64,000 nucleotides of DNA. It comes from Streptomyces sp. NBC_00582. GTDB lineage: Bacteria > Actinomycetota > Actinomycetes > Streptomycetales > Streptomycetaceae. The stretch lies in assembly GCF_036345155.1 (NCBI RefSeq), contig NZ_CP107772.1:9548001-9612000 (forward strand). Direction: 5' to 3'. Below are positions 55,405 to 63,206 of this stretch, piece by piece. The notes under the pieces were generated by a model that saw only the letters and a program-made list of their open reading frames with translations, searched no databases and was not told where the DNA came from. Made by a program: the position numbers and the translations under genes. The first letter of the stretch is position 1. Each line of letters opens with the position of its first letter.

Positions 55405-56607
55405 TCAAGGCGCCTGCGTGACCGGTGGGGCGGAGGTGAACAGCCTCTTGTCACGCAGGATCGCCCAGAGCACGTCGACCCGGCGGCGGGCAAGCGAGAG
55501 GAGGGCCTGCGTGTGCAGCAGTCCCTCGGCCCGCTTCTTGAGGTAGTAGTCCCGGGAAGGTCCGGGTCGCATCATCGCCGTCTGCGCGGCCATGTAGAAG
55601 ATGTGCCGCAGGCGCCGGTTGTAGCGCTTGGGCCGGTGGTAGTTGCCGGTGCGGCGGCCGGAGTCGCGGGCGACCGGGGCCAGGCCGGCGTGCGAGGCCA
55701 GACGGCCGGCGTCGCGGTAGCCGGACAGGTCCCCGACGATGGCGATGAACTCGGCCCCGAGGATGGGGCCCATGCCGGGCATGGACTCGATGATCTCGGC
55801 ACGGTCGTCGGTGCGGAAGGTCTCGCGGATCTCCCGGTCGTTGTCCTTGATCCGCTCGTCCAGGGCCAGGAGCTGGTGGGCGAGGTCGCGGACCAGCTGC
55901 GCGGCCCGTTTCTCGCCGGGAAGCGCGAGCTGCTGGGACTGGGCGGCCTCGACGGCCTTGGCCGCGACGTCGACAGCGCCGCGGACCTTGCGGCGTTCCA
56001 GCCAGGTCGTCAGCCGCTTGACGCCGATCCGACGCAGGGCGGCCGGGGTCTGGTACTCGGTCAGCATGACGACCGGGCCTTTGGCCGCGGAGTAGTCGAA
56101 GGCCCGCTCCAGCGCGGGGCAGATGCCCACCAGCAGGTCGCGAAGCCGGTTGATCAGGCGGACGCGGTCGGCGATCAGGTCTGCCCGATGGTTCGTCAGC
56201 ACCCGCAGGGTGGAGACCAGCTCCGGGGGCGTGTCCAGCGGGGCGAAGTCCCGTCGCATTCTGGCCTGGTCAGCGATGACACGTGCGTCCTTGGCATCGG
56301 TCTTGCCCTCGCCCTTGTAGGCGCCGGACATGCGGTTGACCGTCCGGCCGGGGACGTAGACGACCTGCTGCCCGTGGGCGACCAGCAGGGCCAGCAGCAG
56401 GGTGGAGGCCCGGCCGGAGATGTCCACCGCCCACCGCACCTCTTCAGCCCGCTCACGGGCCGTCTCGATGAGAGTGAGGATCTGGGCCTCGTCGTTGATC
56501 ACCTTCGTCGAGAACAGCGTCTCGCCGTCGGCATCGACCGCAACCGCCCAGTGATGCCCCTTGCCGGCATCGACGCCGACCCATATCCGCCTGCCAGACG
56601 TGCTCAA
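55405..56607 (-). CDS. IS110-family transposase (DEDD recombinase)
   Basis: 400 residues, full length for the family. The N-terminal RuvC-like domain has the first catalytic Asp in IWVGVDAGKGHHWAVAVDAD, a Glu/Asp region (EVRWAVDISGRASTLLLAL) and KTDAKDARVIADQARMRRDF with the DAKDA acidic pair. The C-terminal Tnp domain has IESMPGMGPILGAEFIAIVG, LASHAGLAPVARDSGRRTGN and the Ser-containing region RHIFYMAAQTAMMRPGPSRD. IS110 enzymes recombine DNA through a circular intermediate guided by a bridge RNA made from the element's non-coding end. No disruption is visible, so it may be active. Confidence 0.92.
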   Translation of the reverse strand: MSTSGRRIWVGVDAGKGHHWAVAVDADGETLFSTKVINDEAQILTLIETARERAEEVRWAVDISGRASTLLLALLVAHGQQVVYVPGRTVNRMSGAYKGEGKTDAKDARVIADQARMRRDFAPLDTPPELVSTLRVLTNHRADLIADRVRLINRLRDLLVGICPALERAFDYSAAKGPVVMLTEYQTPAALRRIGVKRLTTWLERRKVRGAVDVAAKAVEAAQSQQLALPGEKRAAQLVRDLAHQLLALDERIKDNDREIRETFRTDDRAEIIESMPGMGPILGAEFIAIVGDLSGYRDAGRLASHAGLAPVARDSGRRTGNYHRPKRYNRRLRHIFYMAAQTAMMRPGPSRDYYLKKRAEGLLHTQALLSLARRRVDVLWAILRDKRLFTSAPPVTQAP

Positions 56608-56797
56608 AGCCGTCGCTCCATCTTCCTCATGACCGGCAGTTCACGGTCCGAAGAACACCCCGCCGACAGGTCCCTAACCAGCGATGACCGCAGTTCTCAA
56701 TCAGTGGTCGGAGCGTCCTGGAGGACCGGGCGGCCATTCCTTTCGAGTCACAAGCGACAACCCGCCATCAGCCACACCCGGTCCTCCCGGACCGCCT
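56608..56797 (-). ncRNA. Candidate IS110 bridge RNA region
   Basis: The 190 bases upstream of the transposase start lie inside the element and hold strong inverted repeats: GGAGGACCGGG (56720-56730) with CCCGGTCCTCC (56777-56787), and GGTCCTCCCGGACC. In the IS110 group the bridge RNA is encoded in this end. Position and structure support the call; the exact transcript is not defined. Confidence 0.45.
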
Positions 56798-56817
56798 CAC
56801 ATTCTTAGGGAACCGTC

Positions 56818-57777
56818 ATGTCTGCCGTCACCGGCGAGAACCGCTCCCTGCACACCGTCCTCGGCTCCGGCCCCGCCGGTACCGCGCTCGCCGTCGAACT
56901 CGTCCGCCGGGGGCACGCCGTACGCCTCGTCGACCGCAAGGGGGAGGGGCCCGGGAGCGAGGGGGTCGAGCGGTACGCCGCCGACGTCAGCACCCCGGAG
57001 GGCGCGCGGGCCGCCGTGGCGGGCGCCGGAGTCGTGTACCACTGCGTCAACGTCGGCTATCACCTCCAGGTCGAGGCGATGCCCCGCATCCAGGACGCCG
57101 TCCTCGGCGCCGTCGAGGCCTCCGGCGCCCGGCTCGTCGTCCTCGACACCCTCTACCCGTACGGCGAGACCAAGGGGGCGGTGATGACCGAGGACACCCC
57201 GTGGCGGGCGACCAGTCGCAAGGGCCGGATGCGGGCCCGACTGGACGAGACGTACCTCGCCGCCCATCGCGAGGGGCGGGCCCGGGTGGTACTCGGCCGC
57301 TCCGCCGACTTCGTCGGCCCCGGCGTGCTCAACTCCACCCTCGGCGGAGCGGTCTTCCCGGCCGCGCTGACCGGCGCGGAGGTGCTCGGCATCGGCGACA
57401 TCGACCTGCCGCACAGCTACACCGACATCCGGGACGTGGCGGCCGGCCTCGCCACCCTCGGCGAACACCCCGAGGGTGACGGACGGGTCTGGCATCTGCC
57501 GACCGCGTCCGCCGTCAGCACCCGGGCGGTCCACGCGATGATCGAGCGACACCTCGGCGGCCCGCTGAAGGTCCTGGTCGTCGAGGAGCCCCGCCCCTAC
57601 GGCCCCTTCGACGAGCAGTTCATGGCCGAGTACGCCGAGATGTGGTACCAGCACACCGAGCCCCAGATCGTGGACTCCTCCGCCTTCGAGAAGGCCTTCG
57701 GGGTGACGCCGACGCCTCTGGAGGAGACCCTGGCCGCCACCCTGGAGTGGTATCGGGGGCTGCTCGGCGGGCGGTGA
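56818..57777 (+). CDS. NAD(P)-binding epimerase/reductase-like protein
   Basis: 319 residues from ATG 56818. The Rossmann start HTVLGSGPAGTALAVELVRR (GxGxxG) is followed by ASGARLVVLDTLYPYGETKG, with a YGETK motif at the place of the usual YxxxK. The remainder (FVGPGVLNSTLGGAVFPAAL, HSYTDIRDVAAGLATLGEHP) fits the NAD-dependent epimerase/dehydratase family. It is the natural divergent partner of the TetR gene; the IS110 element now separates it from the operator, so its control may have changed. Substrate unknown. Confidence 0.85.
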   Translation: MSAVTGENRSLHTVLGSGPAGTALAVELVRRGHAVRLVDRKGEGPGSEGVERYAADVSTPEGARAAVAGAGVVYHCVNVGYHLQVEAMPRIQDAVLGAVEASGARLVVLDTLYPYGETKGAVMTEDTPWRATSRKGRMRARLDETYLAAHREGRARVVLGRSADFVGPGVLNSTLGGAVFPAALTGAEVLGIGDIDLPHSYTDIRDVAAGLATLGEHPEGDGRVWHLPTASAVSTRAVHAMIERHLGGPLKVLVVEEPRPYGPFDEQFMAEYAEMWYQHTEPQIVDSSAFEKAFGVTPTPLEETLAATLEWYRGLLGGR

Positions 57778-57799
57778 AGGGGTGGGCCGGGCGGCCTCG

Positions 57800-57839
57800 C
57801 CGTCCCGGTCGGCCCCGCGCCGCAGGCCGTCCGGGACGG
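57800..57839. terminator. Possible bidirectional terminator
   Basis: CCGTCCCGG (57800-57808) and CCGGGACGG (57831-57839) form a 9-bp stem with a 22-base loop between two convergent genes. Confidence 0.45.
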
Positions 57840-57861
57840 GGCCGTCATCGGCCCGGTGTGC

Positions 57862-58125
57862 TCACCGCCTCGCCTTGGCCCGGTCCAGCGCCGTCACGCC
57901 GACCGCCGCGAGGCCGATCTGGATGAGCCACTCGACCCAGTCGACCCCGTCGGTGTCCGCCACGCCCAGCGCCGAGGCGAGGGCCGATCCGATCAGCGCG
58001 GCCACGATGCCGACCAGGATCGTCCACAGCAGGCCGATGCGCTGGCGGCCCGGAACGACGAGTCGTCCGAGCACACCGATGATGATGCCGATGAAGATGG
58101 CACTGATGAGGCCGTCGATCTCCAT
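57862..58125 (-). CDS. GlsB/YeaQ/YmgE-family stress membrane protein
   Basis: 87 residues with three hydrophobic helices (LISAIFIGIIIGVLGRLVVP, LLWTILVGIVAALIGSALAS, WLIQIGLAAVGVTAL). The GIIIGVLGRLVVPGRQ start and the glycine-rich second helix are typical of the small transglycosylase-associated (GlsB/YeaQ/YmgE) family, often induced by stress. Mechanism unknown. Confidence 0.88.
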   Translation of the reverse strand: MEIDGLISAIFIGIIIGVLGRLVVPGRQRIGLLWTILVGIVAALIGSALASALGVADTDGVDWVEWLIQIGLAAVGVTALDRAKARR

Positions 58126-58280
58126 CTCGCCCCTCCTTGGTGAGAGCCCGTCGCCTAGCTTGTGCCCGCTGTGGGGTGGGGCAGTCCGTTCCGGATCGCG
58201 CTGCTGACGCCATGGCGGACGTTATTGCCCGCACTTGATGTTCACAGCGCCGTCATGCCATGTACCTTTCAATCAGTCCA

Positions 58281-58316
58281 CGCGTGTAGAACCCTTCCTT
58301 GCGGGATCTACGCGCG
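58281..58316 (+). promoter_or_regulatory. Hairpin upstream of the secreted modular protein
   Basis: CGCGTGTAGA (58281-58290) pairs with TCTACGCGCG (58307-58316) with one mismatch, and the inner CCC/GGG extends the stem. It lies 54-89 bases before the start at 58370, so it could be an operator or a leader hairpin. Confidence 0.45.
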
Positions 58317-58369
58317 CAGATCGACCGCCGCAGCCGTCCTCTCCCCACCCCCTCACGGAGGTTCGCCGG

Positions 58370-59827
58370 ATGCCCGGATCACCGAGACACCCCCGCAAGG
58401 TCACCACCCTCCTCGCCGGCCTCGGCCTGCTCGTCACCGGAGCCGCCCTGCAGGTCTCCACCGGCGCCGCGCCCGCCCACGCGGCCACCCCCCACCGGAT
58501 CCTCTTCGACGACGGCCACGCCGAGGAGGCCGGCAACGCGGACTGGATCATCTCCACCAGCAAGCCCGACCCGCTCTCCCAGGACTCCACCCCGTCCTCG
58601 GAGACGGACTGGACCGGCGCCCTGTCGGCGTGGGGCGTGGCCCTGCAGAAGACCGGCGACTACAGCCTGAAGACCGCCACGAGCGCCCTCACCTACGGCG
58701 GCTCGTCCACGACCGACCTGTCGAACTTCGACACGCTGGTCCTGCCGGAGCCCAACACGCTGTTCACCACCGCCGAGAAGACGGCGATCATGAACTTCGT
58801 GAAGAACGGCGGCGGCCTCTTCATGATCTCCGACCACACCGGCGCCGACCGCAACAACGACGGTGAGGACGCGGTCGAGATCTTCAACGACCTGATGACG
58901 AACAACAGCGTCGACTCGACCGACCCGTTCGGCTTCTCCGTCGACTCGCTGAGCATCAGCTCCGACTACCCGTCGGCCATCAGCGACAGCACCGACCCGG
59001 TGCTCCACGGCTCCTTCGGCACCGTCAGCAAGAGCCTCATCGCCAGCGGTACGACGGCCACCCTCAAGCCCGCCGACAACTCCGCCGTCAAGGGCCTGCT
59101 CTACCGCACCGGGTACTCCGGGAACACCGGAGCCTTCTTCGCCACCAGCACCTTCGGCAGCGGCCGGGTCGCCTTCTGGGGTGACAGCTCGCCCATCGAC
59201 GACGGCACCGGCCAGTCCGGCAACACCCTCTACGACGGCTGGAACGACTCCGGCGCCACCAATGCCGCCCTCGCCCTGAACGCCACCGAGTGGCTCGCCG
59301 GCGCAAGCGGCAGCGGGGGCGGCGGCGACGGCGGCGGCGGCGGCTCCGGCACCTGCACCGCCGCGCAGCTCCTCGGCAACAACGGCTTCGAGTCCGGCGC
59401 CACCACCTGGAGCGCCACCAGCGGCGTCATCACCACCTCCTCGAGCCAGTCGGCCCGTACCGGCTCCTACTACGCCTGGCTCGACGGCTACGGATCGGCC
59501 CACACCGACACGCTCTCCCAGTCGGTGACCATCCCGTCCGGCTGCACCACCGCCGCCCTCAGCTTCTACCTGCACATCGACACAGCCGAGACCACCACCA
59601 GCACGGTGTACGACACGCTGAAGGTCCAGGTGCTCAACAGCTCCGGGACGGTCCTCGGCACGCTGGCGACCTACTCCAACCTCAACGCCGCCGGCGGCTA
59701 CACCCAGCGCAGCTTCAGCCTCGCGAGCTACGCCGGCCAGACCGTCACCCTCAAGTTCACCGGCACCGAGGGCTCCACCCTCCAGACGTCCTTCGTCCTC
59801 GACGACACGGCGCTCACGGTGAGCTGA
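58370..59827 (+). CDS. Secreted two-domain protein with Gly-rich linker
   Basis: 485 residues from ATG 58370, preceded by GGAGG. A signal peptide ([20 protein letters not shown]) ends near AHA. The N-terminal ~300 residues ([57 protein letters not shown]) resemble GATase-like/unknown alpha-beta hydrolytic folds of secreted nucleases or phosphodiesterases, but I cannot assign a reaction. A Gly/Ser linker ([14 protein letters not shown]) leads to a ~140-residue beta-sandwich ([28 protein letters not shown]) like carbohydrate-binding or adhesion modules. Extracellular, probably acting on a polymer. A strong terminator follows. Confidence 0.8.
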   Translation: MPGSPRHPRKVTTLLAGLGLLVTGAALQVSTGAAPAHAATPHRILFDDGHAEEAGNADWIISTSKPDPLSQDSTPSSETDWTGALSAWGVALQKTGDYSLKTATSALTYGGSSTTDLSNFDTLVLPEPNTLFTTAEKTAIMNFVKNGGGLFMISDHTGADRNNDGEDAVEIFNDLMTNNSVDSTDPFGFSVDSLSISSDYPSAISDSTDPVLHGSFGTVSKSLIASGTTATLKPADNSAVKGLLYRTGYSGNTGAFFATSTFGSGRVAFWGDSSPIDDGTGQSGNTLYDGWNDSGATNAALALNATEWLAGASGSGGGGDGGGGGSGTCTAAQLLGNNGFESGATTWSATSGVITTSSSQSARTGSYYAWLDGYGSAHTDTLSQSVTIPSGCTTAALSFYLHIDTAETTTSTVYDTLKVQVLNSSGTVLGTLATYSNLNAAGGYTQRSFSLASYAGQTVTLKFTGTEGSTLQTSFVLDDTALTVS

Positions 59828-59840
59828 CCTCCCCGCAAGA

Positions 59841-59878
59841 CGGTTCGGCCGCCCCGCGCACGCGGGGCGGCCGAACCG
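59841..59878. terminator. Strong hairpin terminator
   Basis: An 18-bp perfect stem, CGGTTCGGCCGCCCCGCG with CGCGGGGCGGCCGAACCG, and a 2-base loop (opening to a few bases in practice) lies 14 bases after the stop of the secreted protein. It may serve the convergent SPW gene too. Confidence 0.85.
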
Positions 59879-59904
59879 CCTTTCCGTCGGAAGGGGGAGC
59901 GGGC

Positions 59905-60345
59905 CTACGCCCGAGGGGCGCTCCTCGCCGCCGTGAAGGCGCACATCATCCCCAGGATCACGGCCAGGGCGCCGATGATGATGTTGTTGACCACCACACC
60001 GGCGTCCGGGCTGTTCCCGACGACCCACGGTGCGATGATCATCCACACGCCGAGCGCGCACATGGCCCAGCTCAGGCCGTACATACGGGCCGGGGCGGCG
60101 GTGAAGCCGAGGGCCAGCAGACCGATCGCTATGCCCATGATCAGGTTGTGGGTCATGAGGTCGGGCTGGCTGGTGGTGTAGTGGAGCACCCACGGTGACA
60201 CCGCGCAGTACAGACCGAGCAGGAATACCGGTCCGTCCACGAGCGCCACATCACGGCCGCCGAGCACGGCGTCGTAACGTGCCCGCATCTCGGATACGTC
60301 GGGGTGGGTCGATATGTCACTTCTGTCTGGCGAGACGTTGGCCAT
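59905..60345 (-). CDS. SPW-repeat membrane protein
   Basis: 146 residues. Four hydrophobic segments, two of them carrying the SPW signature (AVSPWVLHY near residue 50; IIAPWVVGNSPDAGVVVNNI near 105), as in bacterial SPW-repeat proteins. The N-terminal ~30 residues (RSDISTHPDVSEMRARYDAV) are cytoplasmic. Function unknown. It starts after a 355-base gap, in which the terminator of the sigma-factor gene lies. Confidence 0.85.
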   Translation of the reverse strand: MANVSPDRSDISTHPDVSEMRARYDAVLGGRDVALVDGPVFLLGLYCAVSPWVLHYTTSQPDLMTHNLIMGIAIGLLALGFTAAPARMYGLSWAMCALGVWMIIAPWVVGNSPDAGVVVNNIIIGALAVILGMMCAFTAARSAPRA

Positions 60346-60700
60346 GACTCGTCTCCTTCGACTGCAGGCCTGACCGCGTCTGGTGCGGTGTGCGGTAAGC
60401 GCCGCGCAGAGACATTCTGCGCTTATTCAACCTTTATGTGTAGAGCCCTTCACGTGCCGGACCCGCTGCCGGCCGAGCTACTCCCCGCGGACGGGACCGC
60501 CCCCGGGGAGCACCGACACTCCCCGGGGGCGTGCGGGAGGGGCCGCGCTCCCGCCGGCCGCACTTGAGGGGACGTGGAGGTGCGGCCGCCCGGTACTTCG
60601 CCGGGGGTGCCGGATTCGGATGCGGCGCGGCATCCCGGCGTCGGAAAAACGCCTGCCGTCACCGGTGCAGCGTTTGTGCGTCGAAAATGGATTCGGGCCG
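60346..60700. other. Intergenic region between SPW and sigma-factor genes
   Basis: 355 bases without a convincing gene. It holds the hairpin at 60499-60530. CTTATT and CTTTATG near 60421-60440 are unusually AT-rich and may be part of a promoter for the SPW gene. An open frame of ~85 codons (60450-60704, minus) has no recognisable protein. Confidence 0.45.
60499..60530 (-). terminator. Terminator-like hairpin after the sigma-factor gene
   Basis: GCCCCCGGGGAG and CTCCCCGGGGGC form a 12-bp stem with an 8-base loop, about 170 bases after the sigma-factor stop codon on the minus strand. Confidence 0.65.
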
Positions 60701-61300
60701 TCACCCCTCGCCCGGCGGCTCCAGGCGGACCCGCAGCCGCTGCATACCGCGCCGGGCATGGCTCTTGACCGTGCCGAGCGGCCAGCCGGTGCGCTCCGCG
60801 ATCTGGGTCTGGGTGAGGTCCTCGTAGAACGTCAGCCGCAGCACCCGCTGCTGCGGCGCCGGCAGTCGGGCCAGTTCACCGCGCACGAGCACCCGGTCGA
60901 GGACGGCCTCGGGCCGGTCCCGGTCCGGGTCGACGACGGAGAGCTCGGAACCGGCCGCGGCGGCGAGACGCAGACGACGGGTCCGGGCCGCCAGACTGTC
61001 GGCGATCCTCCGGCGGGTGATGCCGACGATCCACCCCCCGAGGGTGCCGCGCTCCGGCCGGTAGCCCGCACGCCCCCGCCAGACGCCCAGGAACACCTGC
61101 TGACTCACGTCCTCGGCCTCCCGCGCGTCCCCGAGGGAACGCCAGGCCAGCGAGTGCACCAGGGCGGACCAGCGACGGTAGGCGGCGTCCAGACAGGCCT
61201 CGTCGCCCGCCACCAGACCACGGGCGATCTCCTCGTCGGCGAGCGGCTCACCGCCGCACGCACGCGTGGACGGGACGGCGGGGGACAGTTGCGGGCTCAT
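60701..61300 (-). CDS. ECF-type RNA polymerase sigma factor
   Basis: 199 residues. Region 2 is seen in LDAAYRRWSALVHSLAWRSL, DAREAEDVSQQVFLGVWRGR; region 4 in LPAPQQRVLRLTFYEDLTQT, QIAERTGWPLGTVKSHARRG, MQRLRVRL, which holds the HTH. No anti-sigma gene follows it in the same operon. It is divergent from the MerR/B12-type regulator across 149 bases. In S. coelicolor a MerR regulator LitR and an ECF sigma factor LitS lie together and drive light-induced genes; the same pairing here is suggestive, not proven. Confidence 0.88.
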   Translation of the reverse strand: MSPQLSPAVPSTRACGGEPLADEEIARGLVAGDEACLDAAYRRWSALVHSLAWRSLGDAREAEDVSQQVFLGVWRGRAGYRPERGTLGGWIVGITRRRIADSLAARTRRLRLAAAAGSELSVVDPDRDRPEAVLDRVLVRGELARLPAPQQRVLRLTFYEDLTQTQIAERTGWPLGTVKSHARRGMQRLRVRLEPPGEG

Positions 61301-61449
61301 GACGTCGGCTCCTCACGTCGGGCGACCCGTCCCCGGGCCGGTGCGGGACGTCCTCACGGGGACTCGCCCCGTGAGGCAATCGTCCGAGCGGCACGCGGGC
61401 CCCTCAACACGCGTCGTTTCTGCGTCGTATCGGCCGTAAGGTCGGGAAC

Positions 61450-62418
61450 ATGAGCGAGTCCACCGTCTCCGACGACACCGGTCTGACCACCGGCGCCCTG
61501 GCCCGCCGCCTGGGTGTGGCACCCACGACCCTGCGCTCCTGGGACCGGCGCTACGGCATCGGTCCCGCCGTCCGCGCGGACGGCCGGCACCGCCGCTGGC
61601 GGCCGGACGACGTGGCCGTGCTGGAGGCGATGTGCCGGCTCACCTCGGCCGGGGTGCCGCCCGCCGAGGCCGCCCGCGCCGCGAAGGAGGGCGCCGGCGT
61701 GCCCGCACGGGAGCCGGCCGGCGCCGTGCGGGAACGGTCCCGGGAGACGGGCGGGCTCCCGCTGGGCGGTGACGTCCGCCAGGAGTGCCGGGGCCTGGCC
61801 CGCGCCGCCGTACGACTGGACGCTCCGGCCGTCGCCGAGCAGTTGACCCAGGCCGTGGACCGGCACGGCCTGACCGCCGCCTGGCAGGAGGTGATGGTGC
61901 CGACCCTGCACGCCGTGGGACGCAAGTGGGCCTCGTCCGGGGACCGGTACGTCGAGGTCGAGCATCTGCTGTCCTGGCACGTCTCCACGGCCCTGCGGCG
62001 CGCGACCCGCCCCGCCGCACCGGGCGACGACACGGGCGGACCGGGCCCGGTGCTCCTCGCCTGCGTGCCCGGTGAGCAGCACACCCTGCCGCTGGAGGCG
62101 CTCAACGCCGGACTCAGCCGACTCGACGTGCCCACGCGGATGTTCGGAGCCGCCGTCCCCTCGGAGGCGCTGTCCGCGGCCGTCCAGCGGCTGGGCCCGG
62201 TGGCCGTCGTCCTGTGGGCCCAGGCCCGCTCCACCGCGAGCCTGGCCCTCGCCCGCCATCTCGCGGCGACCCGCTGGGGGGTACGCGGGGCCCGCCGCAC
62301 CCCGTCCGTGGTGCTCGGCGGCCCCGGCTGGGCCGGCCGCCCCGGCCCGGGCCTGCCCCGGCCGACGTCCCTGGGCGACGCACTGGAGACGCTGGCGGCG
62401 GTGTACGACGCCGGGTGA
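61450..62418 (+). CDS. MerR-family regulator with B12-binding-like domain (LitR/CarH-like)
   Basis: 322 residues from ATG 61450. The N-terminal MerR HTH is clear: LTTGALARRLGVAPTTLRSW, DRRYGIGP. The rest resembles the cobalamin-binding region of CarH/LitR: PTLHAVGRKWASSGDRYVEV then EHLLSWHVSTALRR, with W and EH as in the Trp...Glu-His motif (spacing one residue longer), and LLACVPGEQHTLPLEALNAG at the Rossmann-like B12 domain. The DxHxxG motif is not intact (GEQHTLP), so B12 binding is unproven. It could sense light via adenosylcobalamin and repress the divergent sigma gene and the nearby photolyase. Confidence 0.8.
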   Translation: MSESTVSDDTGLTTGALARRLGVAPTTLRSWDRRYGIGPAVRADGRHRRWRPDDVAVLEAMCRLTSAGVPPAEAARAAKEGAGVPAREPAGAVRERSRETGGLPLGGDVRQECRGLARAAVRLDAPAVAEQLTQAVDRHGLTAAWQEVMVPTLHAVGRKWASSGDRYVEVEHLLSWHVSTALRRATRPAAPGDDTGGPGPVLLACVPGEQHTLPLEALNAGLSRLDVPTRMFGAAVPSEALSAAVQRLGPVAVVLWAQARSTASLALARHLAATRWGVRGARRTPSVVLGGPGWAGRPGPGLPRPTSLGDALETLAAVYDAG

Positions 62419-62429
62419 GCCGCCCGAGG

Positions 62430-62690
62430 CGCCTCGGCCCCGCCGAGGGGAGCCGTGCCCTGCGGCGCGCTCGCCCCACCGCTTCAGCAGGTCGGTCGCG
62501 AGCGGGGCCGACGAGGCCGGGTTCGGCCCGTGACCAGGTTGCGGTCGACCACCACGTGGGGCGCCCAGGGCCGTCCGGGAGGTCGGGCAGGGCCGGGCCA
62601 CGCCACACCCGCACGTCCACGCCCGCCTCGGTGAGCCGGTCCTGCGGCAGCCACTTCCCCGTCTCGCCGAGGCCGGCCCGGGCCCGCGCC
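62430..62690 (-). pseudogene. DJ-1/PfpI-family protein, C-terminal relic
   Basis: The minus strand reads KWLPQDRLTEAGVDVRVWRG, PALPDLPDG, and in another frame PNPASSAPLATDLLKRWGER. These match the C-terminal part of DJ-1/PfpI proteins (VDGNLVTGQNPASS-like). The frameshift lies near 62540-62560, and the N-terminal ~110 residues are missing. Not functional as it stands. Confidence 0.65.
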
Positions 62691-62729
62691 CTGCCGCTCT
62701 CGCCCCGCTGGTCGCCGAGGGGTGCGGCC

Positions 62730-63200
62730 GCGGATCGCGACCGGGCCGACCGACCCCCTCCTGGAGGAGTTCGGAGCGGGCCGCCACGAGGAGTTCGTCC
62801 TGATCGCGGCCCGGGTCCGGGCCGAGCGGCTCGGGGGACGGCTCGCCGAGGTAGGGTCCGCGGCACCGCACTTCGTGCCGCTCGTGACGTACGCCGAGGA
62901 CCCGCCCATCGCCCGCCGCCACCGGCGGCACGCCTACGGCCGTCGGCCGTCCTGCCCCGCCGCCCGGACCGGGCCCGGCGGGCGTGGGGTGCCGGCCGGC
63001 GGTCGTGGCGGGCGCCGGCCTCCCCGTGCTGCCGCGCTACCTCTGCCTCGGCGCACTCGCCTCCGGCGCCCTCGTCGCGCTCCCCACCCCGGACGACCCG
63101 CCCCTCGACACCGGCTACCTCGCCCAGCGCCCGGCGCCCCGGAGAACCCGGACGTACGGCGCGTCCGTGACCGGCTGCCGAGCGCCGGGCCGACCTGATG
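62730..63200 (+). pseudogene. LysR-family regulator, C-terminal relic
   Basis: The plus strand gives GRHEEFVLIAARVRAERLGG and PHFVPLVTYAEDPPIARRHR in one frame; after a frameshift near 62980 it gives VVAGAGLPVLPRYLCLGALA, SGALVALPTPDDPPLDTGYL and AQRPAP. This is the effector-binding half of a LysR regulator. The HTH N-terminus is absent. A LysR gene beside a PfpI gene in divergent arrangement is common, and both have lost their 5' halves. Confidence 0.7.
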
Positions 63201-63206
63201 AGCCGT

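Larger units (their letters stand above)
55342..56797 (-). mobile_element. IS110-family insertion sequence (ends inferred)
   Basis: An element carrying one intact transposase gene, sitting between a TetR gene and its likely divergent target. IS110 elements lack terminal inverted repeats. The ends are inferred: CT occurs at 55340-55341 and 56796-56797, and joining the flanks at a CT core would restore TAACTCACATTCTTAGGG, a natural-looking promoter. That gives about 1456 bp, a normal IS110 size. Sub-terminal CGAAAGGAAT (55382-55391) and its complement (56736-56745) also occur near the two ends. Confidence 0.6.
62419..63206. other. Region holding two truncated genes between the MerR and photolyase genes
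   Basis: About 790 bases with no intact gene. It contains the 3' part of a PfpI-like gene on the minus strand and the 3' part of a LysR-like gene on the plus strand, both listed separately, whose missing 5' parts point towards each other at about 62690-62720. Confidence 0.6.
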
